A DNA stretch of 64,000 nt, taken from the NCBI GenBank assembly GCA_963576725.1, contig OY755244.1, positions 84,315,121 to 84,379,120 on the forward strand. The letters are read 5' to 3'. The notes beneath the pieces are model-generated. The model made no database searches. It had not been told where the DNA came from and worked only from the letters and a program-made list of their open reading frames with translations. Source of the DNA: Azorinus chamasolen. Its lineage: Eukaryota; Mollusca; Bivalvia; Cardiida; Solecurtidae. Both the position numbers and the translations under genes were made by a program. Positions 1 through 11,099 of the stretch are shown in pieces. The stretch's first letter is position 1, and the number at the start of each line of letters is the position of its first letter.

Positions 1-723
1 ACTTTTTATAACCGTGCCCATCCACACCCCCACACCCCACCCCACTCGAAGGTATATTGTTTTTGCTCAGTCTGTTGGTTTGTCCCCAACTTTAATGTTG
101 GCAATTATTTTGAAGCCATTGCACATACATACTTCAAACTTGGCATGCCTTTTCAACTTATGGAGGCAAACATTTTTAAGGGTGACTTATTAAGATCAAG
201 ATCATTCATCAAGGTCAAAGGTCATGCCGGGGGCAGTGTGTTTTCACAAACACATCTTGTTTTCTATTGATTTATTCTGGACAAGATTATATAAATATCA
301 GGTCCCACTGAGGATGGCGGTATATATATTAAATTTTAATCAGAGCAACTGTCATGTGAGATGTCACATCTGTTACTAATTAGTCCCCCACCGGTTACCG
401 GTTGTCAGTCCATCCGTCTGTCTGTTCGTCCATCTGTCACACGTCCGGGCCATATCTCCTACAAGGGTAGGCAAAATTCATTACAAGTTCACACATGGAA
501 CAAGCATGATGTGAGGAAGTGTCATGCACAAGGGCCATAACTCTAGCATCAATATTTTTGGAGTTATTCCCCAATAATAATTACCCCAATAATTATCTCA
601 ATATCAGGGAAATACATAGAGTTAATTTTCAAAAATATATTGTTTCTTCTTCTAATTTGATCTTGATCCAAATGTTTGTTTTATTCTTCTGATAAATCAC
701 TTTTCTTACTTGCTTCATTTCAG
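1..723 (+). other. PARP3 copy A, partial intron upstream of the penultimate coding exon
   Basis: This is the 3' part of the intron that corresponds to 31420-34702 of copy B. It holds two dispersed molluscan-type repeats: 35-275 (ends in 'ggtcaaaggtcatgccggggg' then 'ttcacaaacacatcttgtttt') and 380-600 (contains 'agggccataactctagcatc'). Copy B carries a 2.5-kb retroelement where this copy has the uninterrupted sequence 'gacttattaagatc' around 184-197. No coding sequence is seen before 724. Confidence 0.7.
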
Positions 724-867
724 TTGGAACTGTGGGGACTAAGGGAATCATGTTTCTGAATGAGGTGGTGCTGGGTAAACAACATCCAATCCAAAGGGAT
801 GACAGCAGCTTAAAGACGGCCCCCAAAGGATTTGACTCTGTCATAGCACAGGGACGAACTGAACCAG
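724..867 (+). CDS. PARP3: PARP3 copy A, coding exon 10 (catalytic domain)
   Basis: The acceptor is ttcatttcAG at 722-723 and the donor is GTAGGT at 868; both phases are 1. The exon encodes the core of the ADP-ribosyltransferase fold, with MFLNEVVLG followed by FDSVIAQGRTEP, which matches the MFLGEVALG / FDSVIARGHTEP region of vertebrate PARP3. It is 144 nt, the same as copy B. It differs from copy B in a tight cluster of four substitutions at its 5' end (VGTVGTKG here, VGSVRNKG in B). The rest of copy A lies to the left of the window. Confidence 0.9.
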
Positions 868-1390
868 GTAGGTTTAATGTTATGTTTTTTTTCTTCAAAT
901 AGTGTAAATTTTTCTGTGGATAATATTGGTTATTTGTTTAATTTTTCTGGGTGATGTTGGTCTTATGATGCTTTGCTGTGCACAGAGTGACTAAGTGAAA
1001 GTGGCGACATAGGGGCATCAGCGTTTTTCTATGAACATAATTCTAGTTTCAGCTATATTCTTTCAATTCTTTCATTGTTTTAGAAACTATTTTGAACATG
1101 TCAAACAGCTTTGATCCTGATCAGATATAAAATTACTGATGTCCCAATTAGCATAATTAGGATTGAGATTTAAACTATTGCATACATTGGTTATCTCATA
1201 CTGTAGCTGGGTAGAAGGTGATTTATATGAAACATATTTGTAATAATAAGAAGCCTGTGGAGTGTTCTTTGAAAAAGAATTTGGGACAAATTCTTGTGTA
1301 GAGTAGGGTGTGTAAATTCTTGTGTAGAGGGGGTGTGTGTAGCCGGGTAGAGATTGTGTTGAAACAGTTGATAGGTTTTAGACTGTGTAG

Positions 1391-1463
1391 TTTCATAGCT
1401 CAGTCGGTAGAGTGTTGGCATGGTAAGCCAAAGGCCGTGGATTTGAGTCCCAGTTGAGTCACA
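1391..1463 (+). repeat. tRNA-Thr-like SINE head
   Basis: An A-box-like TAGCTCAGTCGGTAGAG is followed by an anticodon-like stem-loop (TTGGC-ATGGTAA-GCCAA, anticodon position GGT = Thr) and a B-box-like GGATTTGAGTCCC. The acceptor and T stems pair poorly, so I read this as a tRNA-derived SINE remnant and not a working tRNA gene. The equivalent copy is at about 35324-35397. Confidence 0.55.
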
Positions 1464-1488
1464 ACTTTTTCACCATCTTACAATACCT

Positions 1489-1724
1489 TAACCCATTCCA
1501 GCCTTTTGATGCCTTTATAACCAGAGTAGACCCAGTTCAGACTGCTCCTTTTGTCGCCATTTGATCAGCTCTATTTGCTTATGAAATAATTAAGATCTGA
1601 TAGTACAGCTTCTGCCATGATCTTCAATTTCCTTGTTCATTATTCCATGATATATTCAGTTAATTGATATTCCTTTATTCCTCTTTATTATTTCTGTCAT
1701 GAATATTCATGAGAGAAAGGGTTA
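1489..1724 (+). mobile_element. piggyBac-like hairpin MITE (TTAA-flanked)
   Basis: It starts TTAACCCATTCC and ends AGAAAGGGTTAA, with an internal 'cagagtagacccagttcagac ... tgatcag' hairpin remnant and the family's 'catgaatattcatgag' stretch before the right end. The inverted CCC(T/A)TT ends abutting TTAA fit a non-autonomous piggyBac-type element; no transposase is encoded. Confidence 0.6.
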
Positions 1725-1941
1725 ACAAATTGTGTGACAATTACAAACACTAATTGGTTCACAATAGAATAATTATATCATATAATGCATATATATGAGT
1801 ATGTTTAAAAGCAGCTGACTGTTTAATGTAGGATGAAAGTAATGCAGAAAGCACCCTTGGGAATTTCTGTATAACTATCAACCAGTATTATGCAAGCTAT
1901 TTCCTATGCCCAGAAAAGGACTGTATTTTGTATTTATTCAG

Positions 1942-2111
1942 ATCCTAAGCAGTATACCCAGCTGAAGTTTGGCAAGCACTCGTGTGATGTGCCTCAGAGC
2001 AAACCTATCACCAATCCTGGATGTTCCTCCAGTTCCTTCTCCCAGAGCGAGTATCTCATCTACAAAGAAAGCCAGAACAGAATCCGATATCTGCTGTTGA
2101 TGGATTTTTAA
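1942..2111 (+). CDS. PARP3: PARP3 copy A, last coding exon with catalytic Glu
   Basis: The acceptor is AG at 1940-1941, and TAA closes the frame at 2109-2111. The exon encodes the C-terminal end of the ART domain, SSSSFSQSEYLIYKES, which carries the Glu of the H-Y-E triad, and ends RYLLLMDF. The FSQSEY form is the one usual in PARP3. Copy B has Tyr in place of the first Ser of SQSEY. Confidence 0.92.
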
Positions 2112-3340
2112 TCATTGATTACATCAGTACATTACAACATTGTGGAGTAAATGTTAAAACATTATAGAGTAAATGATTTCCTGGACACTTTTTGTGCAGT
2201 TAATAGTAAATGTGGTTTTCATACAAGAAATCATTTAATTCAAACTAATTTTGAGAAACATATCACATATTTTGATATGACCATCCACAAGTGGACCATT
2301 AATTCAACATCAAAGTTCACATATTTGTTCACTATCACAAACTGTTTACTGTAGAACCTCTTTCTAGTGATCATGTAGTGAATATATAATTGGGTCTTTG
2401 CAAAACAAGAATCAACTTCTTGCATTATATTTGCCTTTCATAAGATAACCGCCAACTGTTTATGATCCCTTTATTTATTCATTCAATGGTCACTTAAATC
2501 AGGTTATTGTATTGATTGGTTGCGGTTGTGTTAGAGACTGAGAATGAGACACTATTATAGAGAAGAGAATGAGACATTAGTATACCCCATGCAACTTTGT
2601 TGCATTGGGTATATTGTTTTTGACCCATCAGTCAGTCCCTCTGTCAGTCTATCTGTGTATCATAATACATTGTTGCTCATCTAGCGCTTTTATGTCTTGG
2701 TGGTTGGTTGGTTTGTAGATGACTTTAACGTTGGCGATACTTTTGTAGTCATTGAACATACATCCCTCAAACTTGGCATGCATGTGCAACTTATGGAGGT
2801 GACTTATTCAGGTCATGATCATACATCAAGGTCAAAGGCCATATCGGGGCATAGTGTTTCACAAACACATCTTGTTTTCTCTGAAAATGTGGGGTATGTG
2901 AGCTTGCTCACTGAAGTTCAGTAATTTTGTATGGATTTGATCAAGAGAAAAACCCTCTTTATTACTTATTAGCACATTTATAAATGAACCTGGTTGAAGA
3001 CAGGTGACTGGGAGCTTAATGCAGAATGTATGTAATGCAGAAACCTATGGAAGCTTTGTGCATTGTGTTTTTCCTGTATTTAAGCTACCACCTGTCTTAA
3101 CCCTTTGAATGTAAACAGAGCAGACAGTAGCTGTCTGATCAGGGTTTCACTATTTTTCATTGTAAATACTAACAAATTTACCCCTTTCATGCTGAATGGA
3201 CTCTACTGTTAAACCATGTTAGATCATTCAACTTTGATAATTCAGCTTTCAAATGGTTAAAACTCTCGAATTAAACTTCTTTTGGATGACTGTTGTAGAG
3301 AGAGTTTATTGTAGATTTTAAAACATAGAATAATTCATAA
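2112..3340 (+). other. PARP3 copy A 3' flank with a dispersed repeat
   Basis: No gene is recognised, and no clear AATAAA signal was seen close to the stop. A dispersed repeat lies at about 2570-2890: it contains the short palindrome ATGCAACTTTGTTGCAT at 2589-2605 and ends in 'catatcggggcatagtgtttcacaaacacatcttg', related to the repeat at 35-275. The whole stretch recurs at 36047-37250. Confidence 0.6.
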
Positions 3341-3610
3341 TAACTCTTTTACTGCCAACTTTCATGCAAAATTTGTTGTCTGCTACAATTTTCATTTGTT
3401 TATTTTTCTCCCCTTTTCTTTCAATAGTAACAACCAGTGTTGATTCTGGTGAGACACTGAGTTACTCCGTGTCTCGTATGGATTCAGACTGTTTGCCCAG
3501 GTGAGCATAGATAACGACAGATGAGACATTTCCAGTGGGAAAAAGTTTCAACATAATTGTTAATATTATTGCACTGAAAAGGGTCAATGTGTAACAGGAT
3601 TAACGTACAA
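3340..3610 (+). repeat. Degenerate hairpin MITE
   Basis: It has the 'cttttactgccaac ... tgtctgctac' left part and a central hairpin at 3429-3500 (GAGACACTGAGTTACTCCGT / GTCTC) flanked by 'gttgattctgg' and 'tggattcagactgtttgcccagg'. It is the same family as the cleaner copy at 16625-16833. Copy in B-C spacer at about 37258-37500. Confidence 0.5.
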
Positions 3611-4689
3611 AGCCTCAGCTATGTGAGGGTCAGTGTACTGACAACTTCACCTTCTTATTGGTTAAGATTATTTTTGTTGAAGAGTTTGTTTTTTATTAAT
3701 GTTAACCCGTTGTTAGAGGTATGACTTTCTTTAGTTTTGTTGTAAATGTTTCCCTCTTTAAAGTGATAATTTCTTAGTCTTCCTGTGATAAGCATGGTAT
3801 TTTAGGTGTGTGTGTATGTGTGTGTGCTTTGCAATGAGCATAAAGGCAAGATTTAAATTTTTATAGTAATCCATTATTGAATACATTTCTATTTAATAAT
3901 TCATTATTTTTACATATTTCATTTTTATTGTGTTTTCTTTGAATTAAAATATGAAGATTTTTATATTTTAATGTATTTTATTTTTTTCGTACGAAATACT
4001 CTTTTTTAACACATATTCATTTTGTCCTGTTTACATATCATGCATATTTATTAAATCTAGTGTATACTCGCCCTCATCATGGAACCTTATTGCCATTGGC
4101 ACACTGCTTGGATCCAAGTGAGATGCTAAGAGACTTGGTGTCTGATCAGGATCCGAACTGTTTTACACTCTATCAGTATACTCAAAAGCATGAACAGATT
4201 GCTTGGGATAAGTTTGAACAGATAAATGTATTACAGCATGATCAGGACTAGTGCCTTGCTATGGCCTGGTCAGATAAACTTGCTGATCTGGAGTTCCACT
4301 GTACTCAGAGGTAGTGCCACTCTGACAGTGTAGAGATGACAACACACTACTGCTGTTTTTGTCTTGAACATCTCGCATGTTTTCATTGGGACTATACAGA
4401 TGATGTGAACAGGGGTTAATATGGCAGGACATAAAGTGAAACAAAAATGTACAAAACGTCAATAAAAATGAAATGAGCATGTATATTATTATCTCTAACA
4501 CCAGATGTATTGCAATAATAACTAATGATTTGTAAACACCGACTTCATAGCAGAGTGTGTTTGAGTCTTTGTCCTAAGTATTGCAGTCAGACATGTATTC
4601 ACAGTCGCCACTATTAACTGTTAAATATTTTGTCAGCAACAATGGTTATTGTCTGCTTCAGTTTCTTGTATTTCTTTGCAGAACTATGA

Positions 4690-4775
4690 TCAAAGTGTCA
4701 AAAACAGTTTGGATCCTGATGTGACGCTGCATGATGCGGCATCTCATCTGGATCCAAAACAGTTTGCATAGGTAA
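4690..4775 (+). repeat. Hairpin repeat
   Basis: The inverted repeat has arms 'aaaacagtttggatcc' and 'ggatccaaaacagttt' around a GTGACGCTGCATGATGCGGCATCTCAT core. It is one member of a widespread hairpin family in this window; its duplicate is at about 39358-39432, with compensating and non-compensating changes. Confidence 0.6.
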
Positions 4776-5344
4776 TTACAGTTTTGCTTCTAGCATGCAA
4801 ATATTTCAGTTAAACTGTTTTGAACAGTCACAATGAATCATTGTTTACGTTATCAGAGCTCCTAGTGAGCGATTCTAATGATTACCAACACGATAAGGTT
4901 AGGAGAAGATATATAAAAACATGTAATGACATACATCTTTTATCCGGAGACCTGCTGCTCCTGTTTATTACCATTTGTTTGATGAATATTCAGGCACACT
5001 ATGGACACTACTTAATAAAATTAATTAGTGTTTATTTTGTTGCTATGGCAAACGATAGAGCACCCTAAAATATGAGCAAACAGAACTAGCCCTTATACGA
5101 CAGCTCATATTGCATCTGTCAAGTCTTAGGTTTACTCCCTTAGCAAAGATGTCAAAAAGGCAGTGTTATCGAGTATGTAGTTAATGGCGACCTGGTGTTA
5201 ACAGCCATTGTTCGATTGTATTGTAGCAGTAGCAATAAAATGGCATAATACTAGTGCGTTTTGTTATTCTTGTATGGGAAATAAAAGAAAGGAAACTATT
5301 CTTGCTAAAAAAATTGCCAGCTGAGCTTGGACATACAGTGTGTT

Positions 5345-6262
5345 CTAGGGTTTACGGACGTTTCGCTACCCTGACCATTTCGCTACCCTGACCATTTCGC
5401 TACAGTCATTTCGCACCTTTACGGGAAGTCATTTCGCTACCCTGTCACCCAATTATAATTATTCACAGATTTAATTGATTTGGACGATAACAGTTTAACA
5501 GATGAAAATGATACCTAAATTTACCAATTTGAAATACCAAGAGTACATAGCAGCATAGGCAAACAATTTGGATCCGAATGAAACGTTCACAGTAAATTAG
5601 TTGACTCTGTAATTCTCTCGTGAGTGTTTCTCTCATTATCATTTGTCTCATCCGGATCTAGGCTTTTTGAAACCCAATCAACAATTCTATCAAGAAAAAT
5701 GAAATAGACGAGAATTCGCGCTAACGGAAACTTTCGATGCCGATTAGACACACGGTTCTACTGTATAAATACAGGGTTGAACATTTTAAATGACCCTTGA
5801 AATGTTGTTAATGAATATTCAGTAGGTATTGAAATTTGGCCTAAATACAGAACAGGGAAAGGGTTAAGCAACCAACTGTCCTAAATACCAACTAATTAAC
5901 ATAATCTAGTGGCCGTTATAGAGAGGTTTTGCTGTATCTCACTTTATTGATACACACTACGTTAACATAACATGACATAAGCACATACCGGTATACCTGT
6001 ATCATGCCTTTAATGATTCCCTTTTTAATTATGCATATGATTACTATAGTAAAACCCCGCTAATGCAACCACCTAAAAGAGGTATAATTCTTGGTGCTAG
6101 ATGCAGATCACTAACCACATCCGCAACAATATTGCTTTTCCTATTAAATTCGATAGGTAGCGAAACATACAGGTAGCGAAATGGTTAGTGTAGTGAAATG
6201 ACTTCTCGGTGGGTAGCGAAATGACTAGCGAAATGGTATGGGTAGCGAAACGCCTGACAACC
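5345..6262. mobile_element. Element bounded by inverted TTTCGCTACC subrepeats
   Basis: The left end has a run of direct copies of TTTCGCTACCC (5361-5440, about four, some degenerate). The right end (6160-6250) has the inverse, GGTAGCGAAA, also in several copies. The outermost sequences are inverted as well (GTTCTAGGG... against ...CCTGTTCTAG). Clustered subterminal repeats in opposite orientation at the two ends are typical of foldback-like or other DNA transposon derivatives. No transposase ORF lies between them. The duplicate is at about 40483-41386. Confidence 0.55.
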
Positions 6263-6267
6263 TGTTC

Positions 6268-7203
6268 TAGTGCTGAAATGGTCACTGGCAATTTGTAACC
6301 GGTTAATCGGGACTATTAATCGCGATTAACTGGTTAATCGGAGCTCTGTCACACAATCGTTTAAACCTGGGTCCACCATAAATCTTTGGTTTAAACATAC
6401 TTTATTTGTAATTATTTGCATGAATATTGTACAAACACAAAGGAAAAAAGGATGGACACGACGGCAAAACTGCTTATTGGGTTTCTCTCCCAACACCACA
6501 TCATGATCTACACTCGCTTTATACAGGACCGAAAGCAAGGTATTAAACTAGAATAATTGCAATGAAATAACCAAATCAGTTATTTCGGTAGAATATCCCA
6601 CCGTAAATCTTTGTACTAAAATGCGACTGCATATATCAACATATGAAAGAGCAATGAGAATGACCATTGTTATTATGGATATAATTTATGCTCACCTTGG
6701 TGGCAATATTGATACGTTTCTGTGCACATGGAAATATGTTCAAACACATGTATTTCTGCATTGTTTATAACTATCAGCTGAGGGTACAGTACAGTTTTTT
6801 TCTGGCTGCAGATTCCCCTCAAAATACTACGTAAACGTGTATTGCGGGAAGCGCTTAGTCTTGTATTATGCATAAACCGAGCATAACCTCAAACTTGAGA
6901 AAATAACATGAATTTTGATGACATATTTTACAATTATAACGCCTTATCATAATCAAGTTAAGCTGATATTTTCATCACAAATCTATCGAAATATTTCAGA
7001 CCAACGATTTTTAAAAATTACTACAGATGACAAAGAATAAAATTGATCGTTTTTTGTGTTCTAAATATGGCCATTGTAACCTTTAACACTCTACTAACGA
7101 ACTAAGGGAAGTAACCAATCAGGTTAACAGGTTACGGATTTTGTAACCGGTTAATCGCCATTTTGTAATCGGCAACGGTTAACTGGGTAATCGTTTCAGC
7201 ACT
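6268..7203. mobile_element. hAT-like non-autonomous element (low certainty)
   Basis: The terminal inverted repeat is TAGTGCTGAAA...TTTCAGCACTA, followed inward by several inverted copies of 'aaccggttaatcg' / 'cgattaac(c/t)ggtt'. The CAGTGCTGAAA form is visible in the duplicate at 41392-42341. Ends of the CAGTG type suggest hAT, but I could not match an 8-bp target duplication and no transposase is encoded. It abuts the TTTCGCTACC element directly. Confidence 0.45.
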
Positions 7204-7360
7204 AGTGTAGACCCTGATCAGAGTTTAACCAGGGTCTTCTTCACTTGCGATTCCAAAATTTTCACTGAAAAAAGCTGCAGCATTGGCCTATTTAGTTTTA
7301 CAAACCGCAACCTTTCGCGCCAAATAAATTTCGTCTGCTCAAAATTCAAATTGGGGTTTT

Positions 7361-8435
7361 AGCTCACCTGAGCAAAGCTCAGGGTGAGCCTTTGGGAGAC
7401 TTGAGTGTCTGTCGCCCGTCGTGTGTCATCCGTCGTCAACAATTTGCTAGCGAACACTCTAGTGGTCACATTTTCAGCCCAATCTTCATGAAACCTTGTC
7501 AGAATGATTGTCCTGATAAAATTTCGGACAAGTTCGAAAGTGGGTCATGTGTTGTCATGAAAAACTAGGTCACCGGGTCAAATAGTATAAAAAACCTTGT
7601 GAATACTAGTGGTCACATTTTCAGCCCAATATTCATGAAATCTTGTCAGAATGATTGTCCTGATAAAATTTCGGACGAGTTCGAAAGTGGGTCATGTGGG
7701 ATCAAAAACTAGGTCACCAGGTAAAACAGTATTAAAACCTCGTGAACACTTCAGAGGTCTGCATGAAACTATCAGAATGATTTGTTTTAATAAAATCTCG
7801 GACGAGGTTGAAAGTAGGTCACATAGGGTCGAAAACTAGGTCAAAGGGCCAAACAGTAGAAACACCTTGTGAACACTCTAGTGGTCATGTTTTTAGTCCA
7901 ATCTTCATGAAACTTAGAATGATTTTCTTGATAGTTTCATAGACGAGTTTGAAAGTGGGTCACATGGGGTTAAACACTAGGTCAAATAGCAAAAAAAGCT
8001 TGTGAACATTCTAAAGGTCAATATTTTGTCCAATCTTCATGAAACTTTGTCAGAATGGTTGTCGTGATAAAATCTCTGATGTGTTTGAAAGTGAATCATT
8101 TGGGGTAACAAAACTAGGTCGTATGGCAGAAAAACCTTGTGAATACGCTAGAGATCACATTTTTAGCCTAGTCTTCATGAAACTTAGAATGATTGTCCTG
8201 ATAAAATCTTCGAAGAGTTTGAAATAGGGTAGGTGGGGCCAAAACGTAGGTCACTAGGTCATATCTTAGAACAATCTTGTCAACACTCCAGCGGCCACAT
8301 TTTTAGCCTAACCTTCCACAAAATTGCTCAGAATGTTTGTCTTGATGATATTTAGGTTGAGTTTGATCATGGTGGGGTGGGATAAAACAAGTATGTCACT
8401 AGGTCAAATCTTAGAAAAATCATTCTAGAGTGATC
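7361..8435 (+). repeat. Degenerate ~120-bp tandem repeat block
   Basis: After an AGCTCACCTGAGCAAAGCT head, degenerate units recur: 'aacactctagtggtcacatttt', 'caatcttcatgaaac', 'cagaatgattgtc(c/t)tgataaaat', 'gagttcgaaagtgggtca', 'aaaactaggtca'. About seven to eight units are readable. Units diverge from one another much more than the two duplicated blocks do, so the array predates the PARP3 duplication. Short open frames here are not genes. Duplicate block 42497-43715 carries an additional unit near 42605-42745. Confidence 0.75.
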
Positions 8436-8454
8436 TTCATTGGTCAGAATGCTA

Positions 8455-8665
8455 AAACAGACTCGGTTTTATTGAGTCTGTTGATGCGCAGTAATTCAAA
8501 GTGCAAAGTGCAACACTACCCCCCCCCCCCCCCCCTAACACACACCCTTACACCCACCCACCCCTCCCCAAGCACCGGCTTAAGCGGTATTCAATTATCA
8601 AAACAAATAACATCGAAACTAATGATCCCGAAGGACCACAGAAAATATAGCAACGTTGAGGCCCA
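8455..8665 (+). repeat. Dispersed 'AGACTCGGTTTTATTGAGTCT' repeat with poly-C tract
   Basis: It contains a short hairpin AGACTCGGTTTTATTGAGTCT, a 17-nt C run at about 8519-8535, and 'agcaccggcttaagcggtattcaatt'. Related copies occur at 43745-43935 and, twice in tandem, at 39557-40028. Confidence 0.6.
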
Positions 8666-9061
8666 ATTAAGATTTATGTCGGGAATCAGATAATAAATTT
8701 TCAGTCGGAATCCCATCGATGTCGACCTCGGTCGTTTGTAGACAATATGGCGCAACATCGATAGTCACGGCGAGGCAGCTATTAGAGCATCTGAAATTAT
8801 TTATGTCCCCGCCGTGAGTTGTTAGCTATTTCTGCTGAAAAGTTGGCATAAACGTCAAGCATCGATACATTATCTAAGATGTTGCTACTTTTTATAACAT
8901 CCTTATTTTTCTGCTGAACCAAATGCATTGTATTGACATATTCTTACTCCACAAACAAAATGCTAAACTTTCACCAAATACACCAGATGATTTCCGACTG
9001 ATAAAATAGTTCCGATTGCAACTTTGGTGAATACGAGATGATGCGAGTTTGTAGAATTCTG

Positions 9062-9159
9062 ATTGGTTATGGAATCTACACCTGTAACAACATGTCCTGA
9101 AAGGTTGAAGTAAATAGTAACATTACCCGACCTTGGTGTACTTTGTACTTCTAATCAAG
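9062..9159 (+). promoter_or_regulatory. Candidate PARP3 copy B promoter/first exon (a)
   Basis: An inverted CCAAT box (GATTGG, 9061-9066) is followed about 90 bp later by a strong splice-donor context, TCAAG|GTAAGCAG, with the cut after 9159. A diverged paralogue with the same order (CCAAT, then CAAG|GTAAGCAGCGGTGTTTATTA) sits 1.9 kb downstream. The next PARP3 coding exon begins with ATG right after an acceptor AG (16290-16291), so a non-coding first exon must lie upstream. This is inference; there is no transcript evidence. Confidence 0.35.
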
Positions 9160-9288
9160 GTAAGCAGCAGTGTTTATTACTAATTAACATTCACATCGTC
9201 GATTACCACTGTGGTTAACAACTGGTATTTCTACTGAAATGATTGAGCTTTAACCATTCGCTTGATATTCACGTCAATATACCTACCT

Positions 9289-9357
9289 GTAAATAGTGAA
9301 GACTCAGATGAGACAGCTCCTGCAGGAGCTGTCTCATCAGGGTCTGCACTATTTACA
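9289..9357. repeat. Near-perfect 69-bp hairpin
   Basis: The arms are 'gtaaatagtgaagactcaga' and 'tctgcactatttac', with the centre GACAGCTCCTGCAGGAGCTGTC. It is the same design as the other hairpins of the window (an AGATGAGAC / GTCTCATC core) but unusually well preserved. The duplicate (44572-44640) has itself been duplicated to 45051-45120. Confidence 0.75.
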
Positions 9358-10792
9358 AGTTGATTGTGCAACCAGTGCACACTCCACAGCAGTGATTGCA
9401 CAGCGAAATACTTGTACACAGTGAAGGTATATGTAATTATACAACAGGACATGGGTAAAGAAGGAGAAATGTATTTTAAAATTCAGCAAGAGAATGGTTA
9501 AAAATAGAGTCGCTTCAAGGTAAGTCTCATGTACGCTTCAACGTAAGTCTCATGTACAATTTGAAGGCTGATTACCGTCCTGCAAATTGTATTTTATCAC
9601 AAATTGACAGACAAGTGCAAAATATGTGAGTAATAGAAGTCTTGTTCCGTTAGATCAATATAATGAATACTTCGCTGTTATGTTTAAGTAAATGACACTT
9701 TCAGCAGACTCCAGTCTCCAAACAGACCACGCACAGCCCCATGAAATAGGACATATTGACCCAAGATCAAATTCACGTAACTCTGCATTTGACTAATATT
9801 TTGAGCACTTCATTATTGCCTGAAAATTGTGCAAATAATTGGGCGAATTTATATACTTCAATAGATCATAGATGAAGCAGACGAACTTGTATGGCATTAT
9901 CAGGGTTAACATGGTTGAATAGCTGCACTATACCCAGTGAACAACTTACCCGGCTGCTTTAGATATGTATATTTGTTAGATTGATTAACGACCTGTGTAA
10001 ACAATAAAGATCCAGATTAGACGACGCGTGACTCAGCTTCTCATCATGATCCAAGCTGTTTGAGACTTTGAAAGTGCCTTCTTTGAAAGTGTCTCAAAAG
10101 AAATTAGAGAAAAATCAATTAAAACTTAAATGTAAAGACGGTCTATCGGATATTAAACTCTAAATATCAGTTGAATAAATTTGAAAAGCTATTCAATGCT
10201 ATTGGGTAAAATATTTCCTGTGTACATGCTTGTCAGTTAATGGGTACACATTTGATCTAAACAGCCTCTACAAGCAACTTCTCAATGATTGGAATGACTT
10301 CTGAAAGAGCGTTGATTGCCTCAGGTAAAAACTCACCACTCTAAACTTCCGAATGTCTAAACCAAACATGAATTTGAAATTACATCTTCTATGAAGTCAA
10401 TATAAACGTTGTTAAGTTTGTAACAGAAAATTTGGAAACTTGGCGTAAGAGAAAACATGGGAAGCGTATACGAACTTGGACTAGGACAATTTTTGTTTTA
10501 GGAGCTTTCTGTATTTGGACCTGCATTAAGGTACCATCTGCCTTACACACCCATAATTGGACATACGTTCGACATAAACACGGTACAAATGGACACATTG
10601 TTAGATCTATTTGTATTATGTTTCCTATGAACTTTGTATTTTACCATTCATTCAATATACATATATACGCTTTTCAACGCCTTTACAACAGAAATAACTC
10701 TGATCAGACGGCTACATAATTCAGATCTTACAATAACCCTGATATACATCTTCAAAAAATAAAATAATAACCATTCGTGTTATAAAATTTCA

Positions 10793-10868
10793 TGACCAAA
10801 GAGCAGCTTGGATTGAGATGCGACGCACGTGTCTCGTCAAAATCCAAGATGTGTGACTTTTGGTCACT
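10793..10868. repeat. Hairpin repeat
   Basis: Arms 'tgaccaaag(a)gcagcttggatt' and 'aatccaagatgtgtgacttttggtca' surround GAGATGCGACGCACGTGTCTCGTC. It lies about 90 bp upstream of the second candidate first exon. A further degenerate hairpin of this type is at 10008-10070. Confidence 0.6.
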
Positions 10869-10959
10869 AGTTTCAGATCGGGGGTTTACAAAGACAATGC
10901 ATTTACAGCACGACAAACTTTAACGTGTAGACAAATGATCAAACATCGTATTTGTTCTG

Positions 10960-11090
10960 ATTGGCTTTCGACACTAGACAGGCAGTAACATGTCCGGAAG
11001 AGAAAATAAATAGCAACTGTGCGGAGTCCACAACTTAGTGATTGAGGAACTGTGCCTTGTATTTCTACGATCTCTACGAATCCAATCAAG
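10960..11090 (+). promoter_or_regulatory. Candidate PARP3 copy B promoter/first exon (b)
   Basis: An inverted CCAAT box (ATTGG, 10960-10964) precedes the donor CAATCAAG|GTAAGCAG (cut after 11090). The order and the donor flank are shared with the block at 9062-9159, which suggests an old duplication of a promoter plus non-coding exon. Both are preserved in the B-C spacer (44340-44442 and 46758-46887). Inference only. Confidence 0.35.
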
Positions 11091-11099
11091 GTAAGCAGC

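Larger units (their letters stand above)
868..1941 (+). other. PARP3 copy A, last intron
   Basis: GT-AG intron between the two terminal coding exons. It holds a tRNA-derived SINE-like segment (about 1391-1463) and a piggyBac-like MITE (about 1489-1724). It is nearly colinear with copy B intron 34847-35876, apart from small indels. Confidence 0.8.

Noticed and set aside
1391..1463. Functional tRNA-Thr gene
   Set aside because: The acceptor and T stems do not pair well, so a SINE remnant is more likely.
4060..4251. Small ORF 'YTRPHHGTLLPLAHCLDPSE' and other 60-90 codon frames in the spacers
   Set aside because: Not preserved between the duplicated spacers in a coding manner; they overlap hairpin repeats, and no splice or family evidence supports them.
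7445..8430. CRISPR-like array
   Set aside because: Units are degenerate, about 120 bp, without identical short repeats and unique spacers; the context is eukaryotic.
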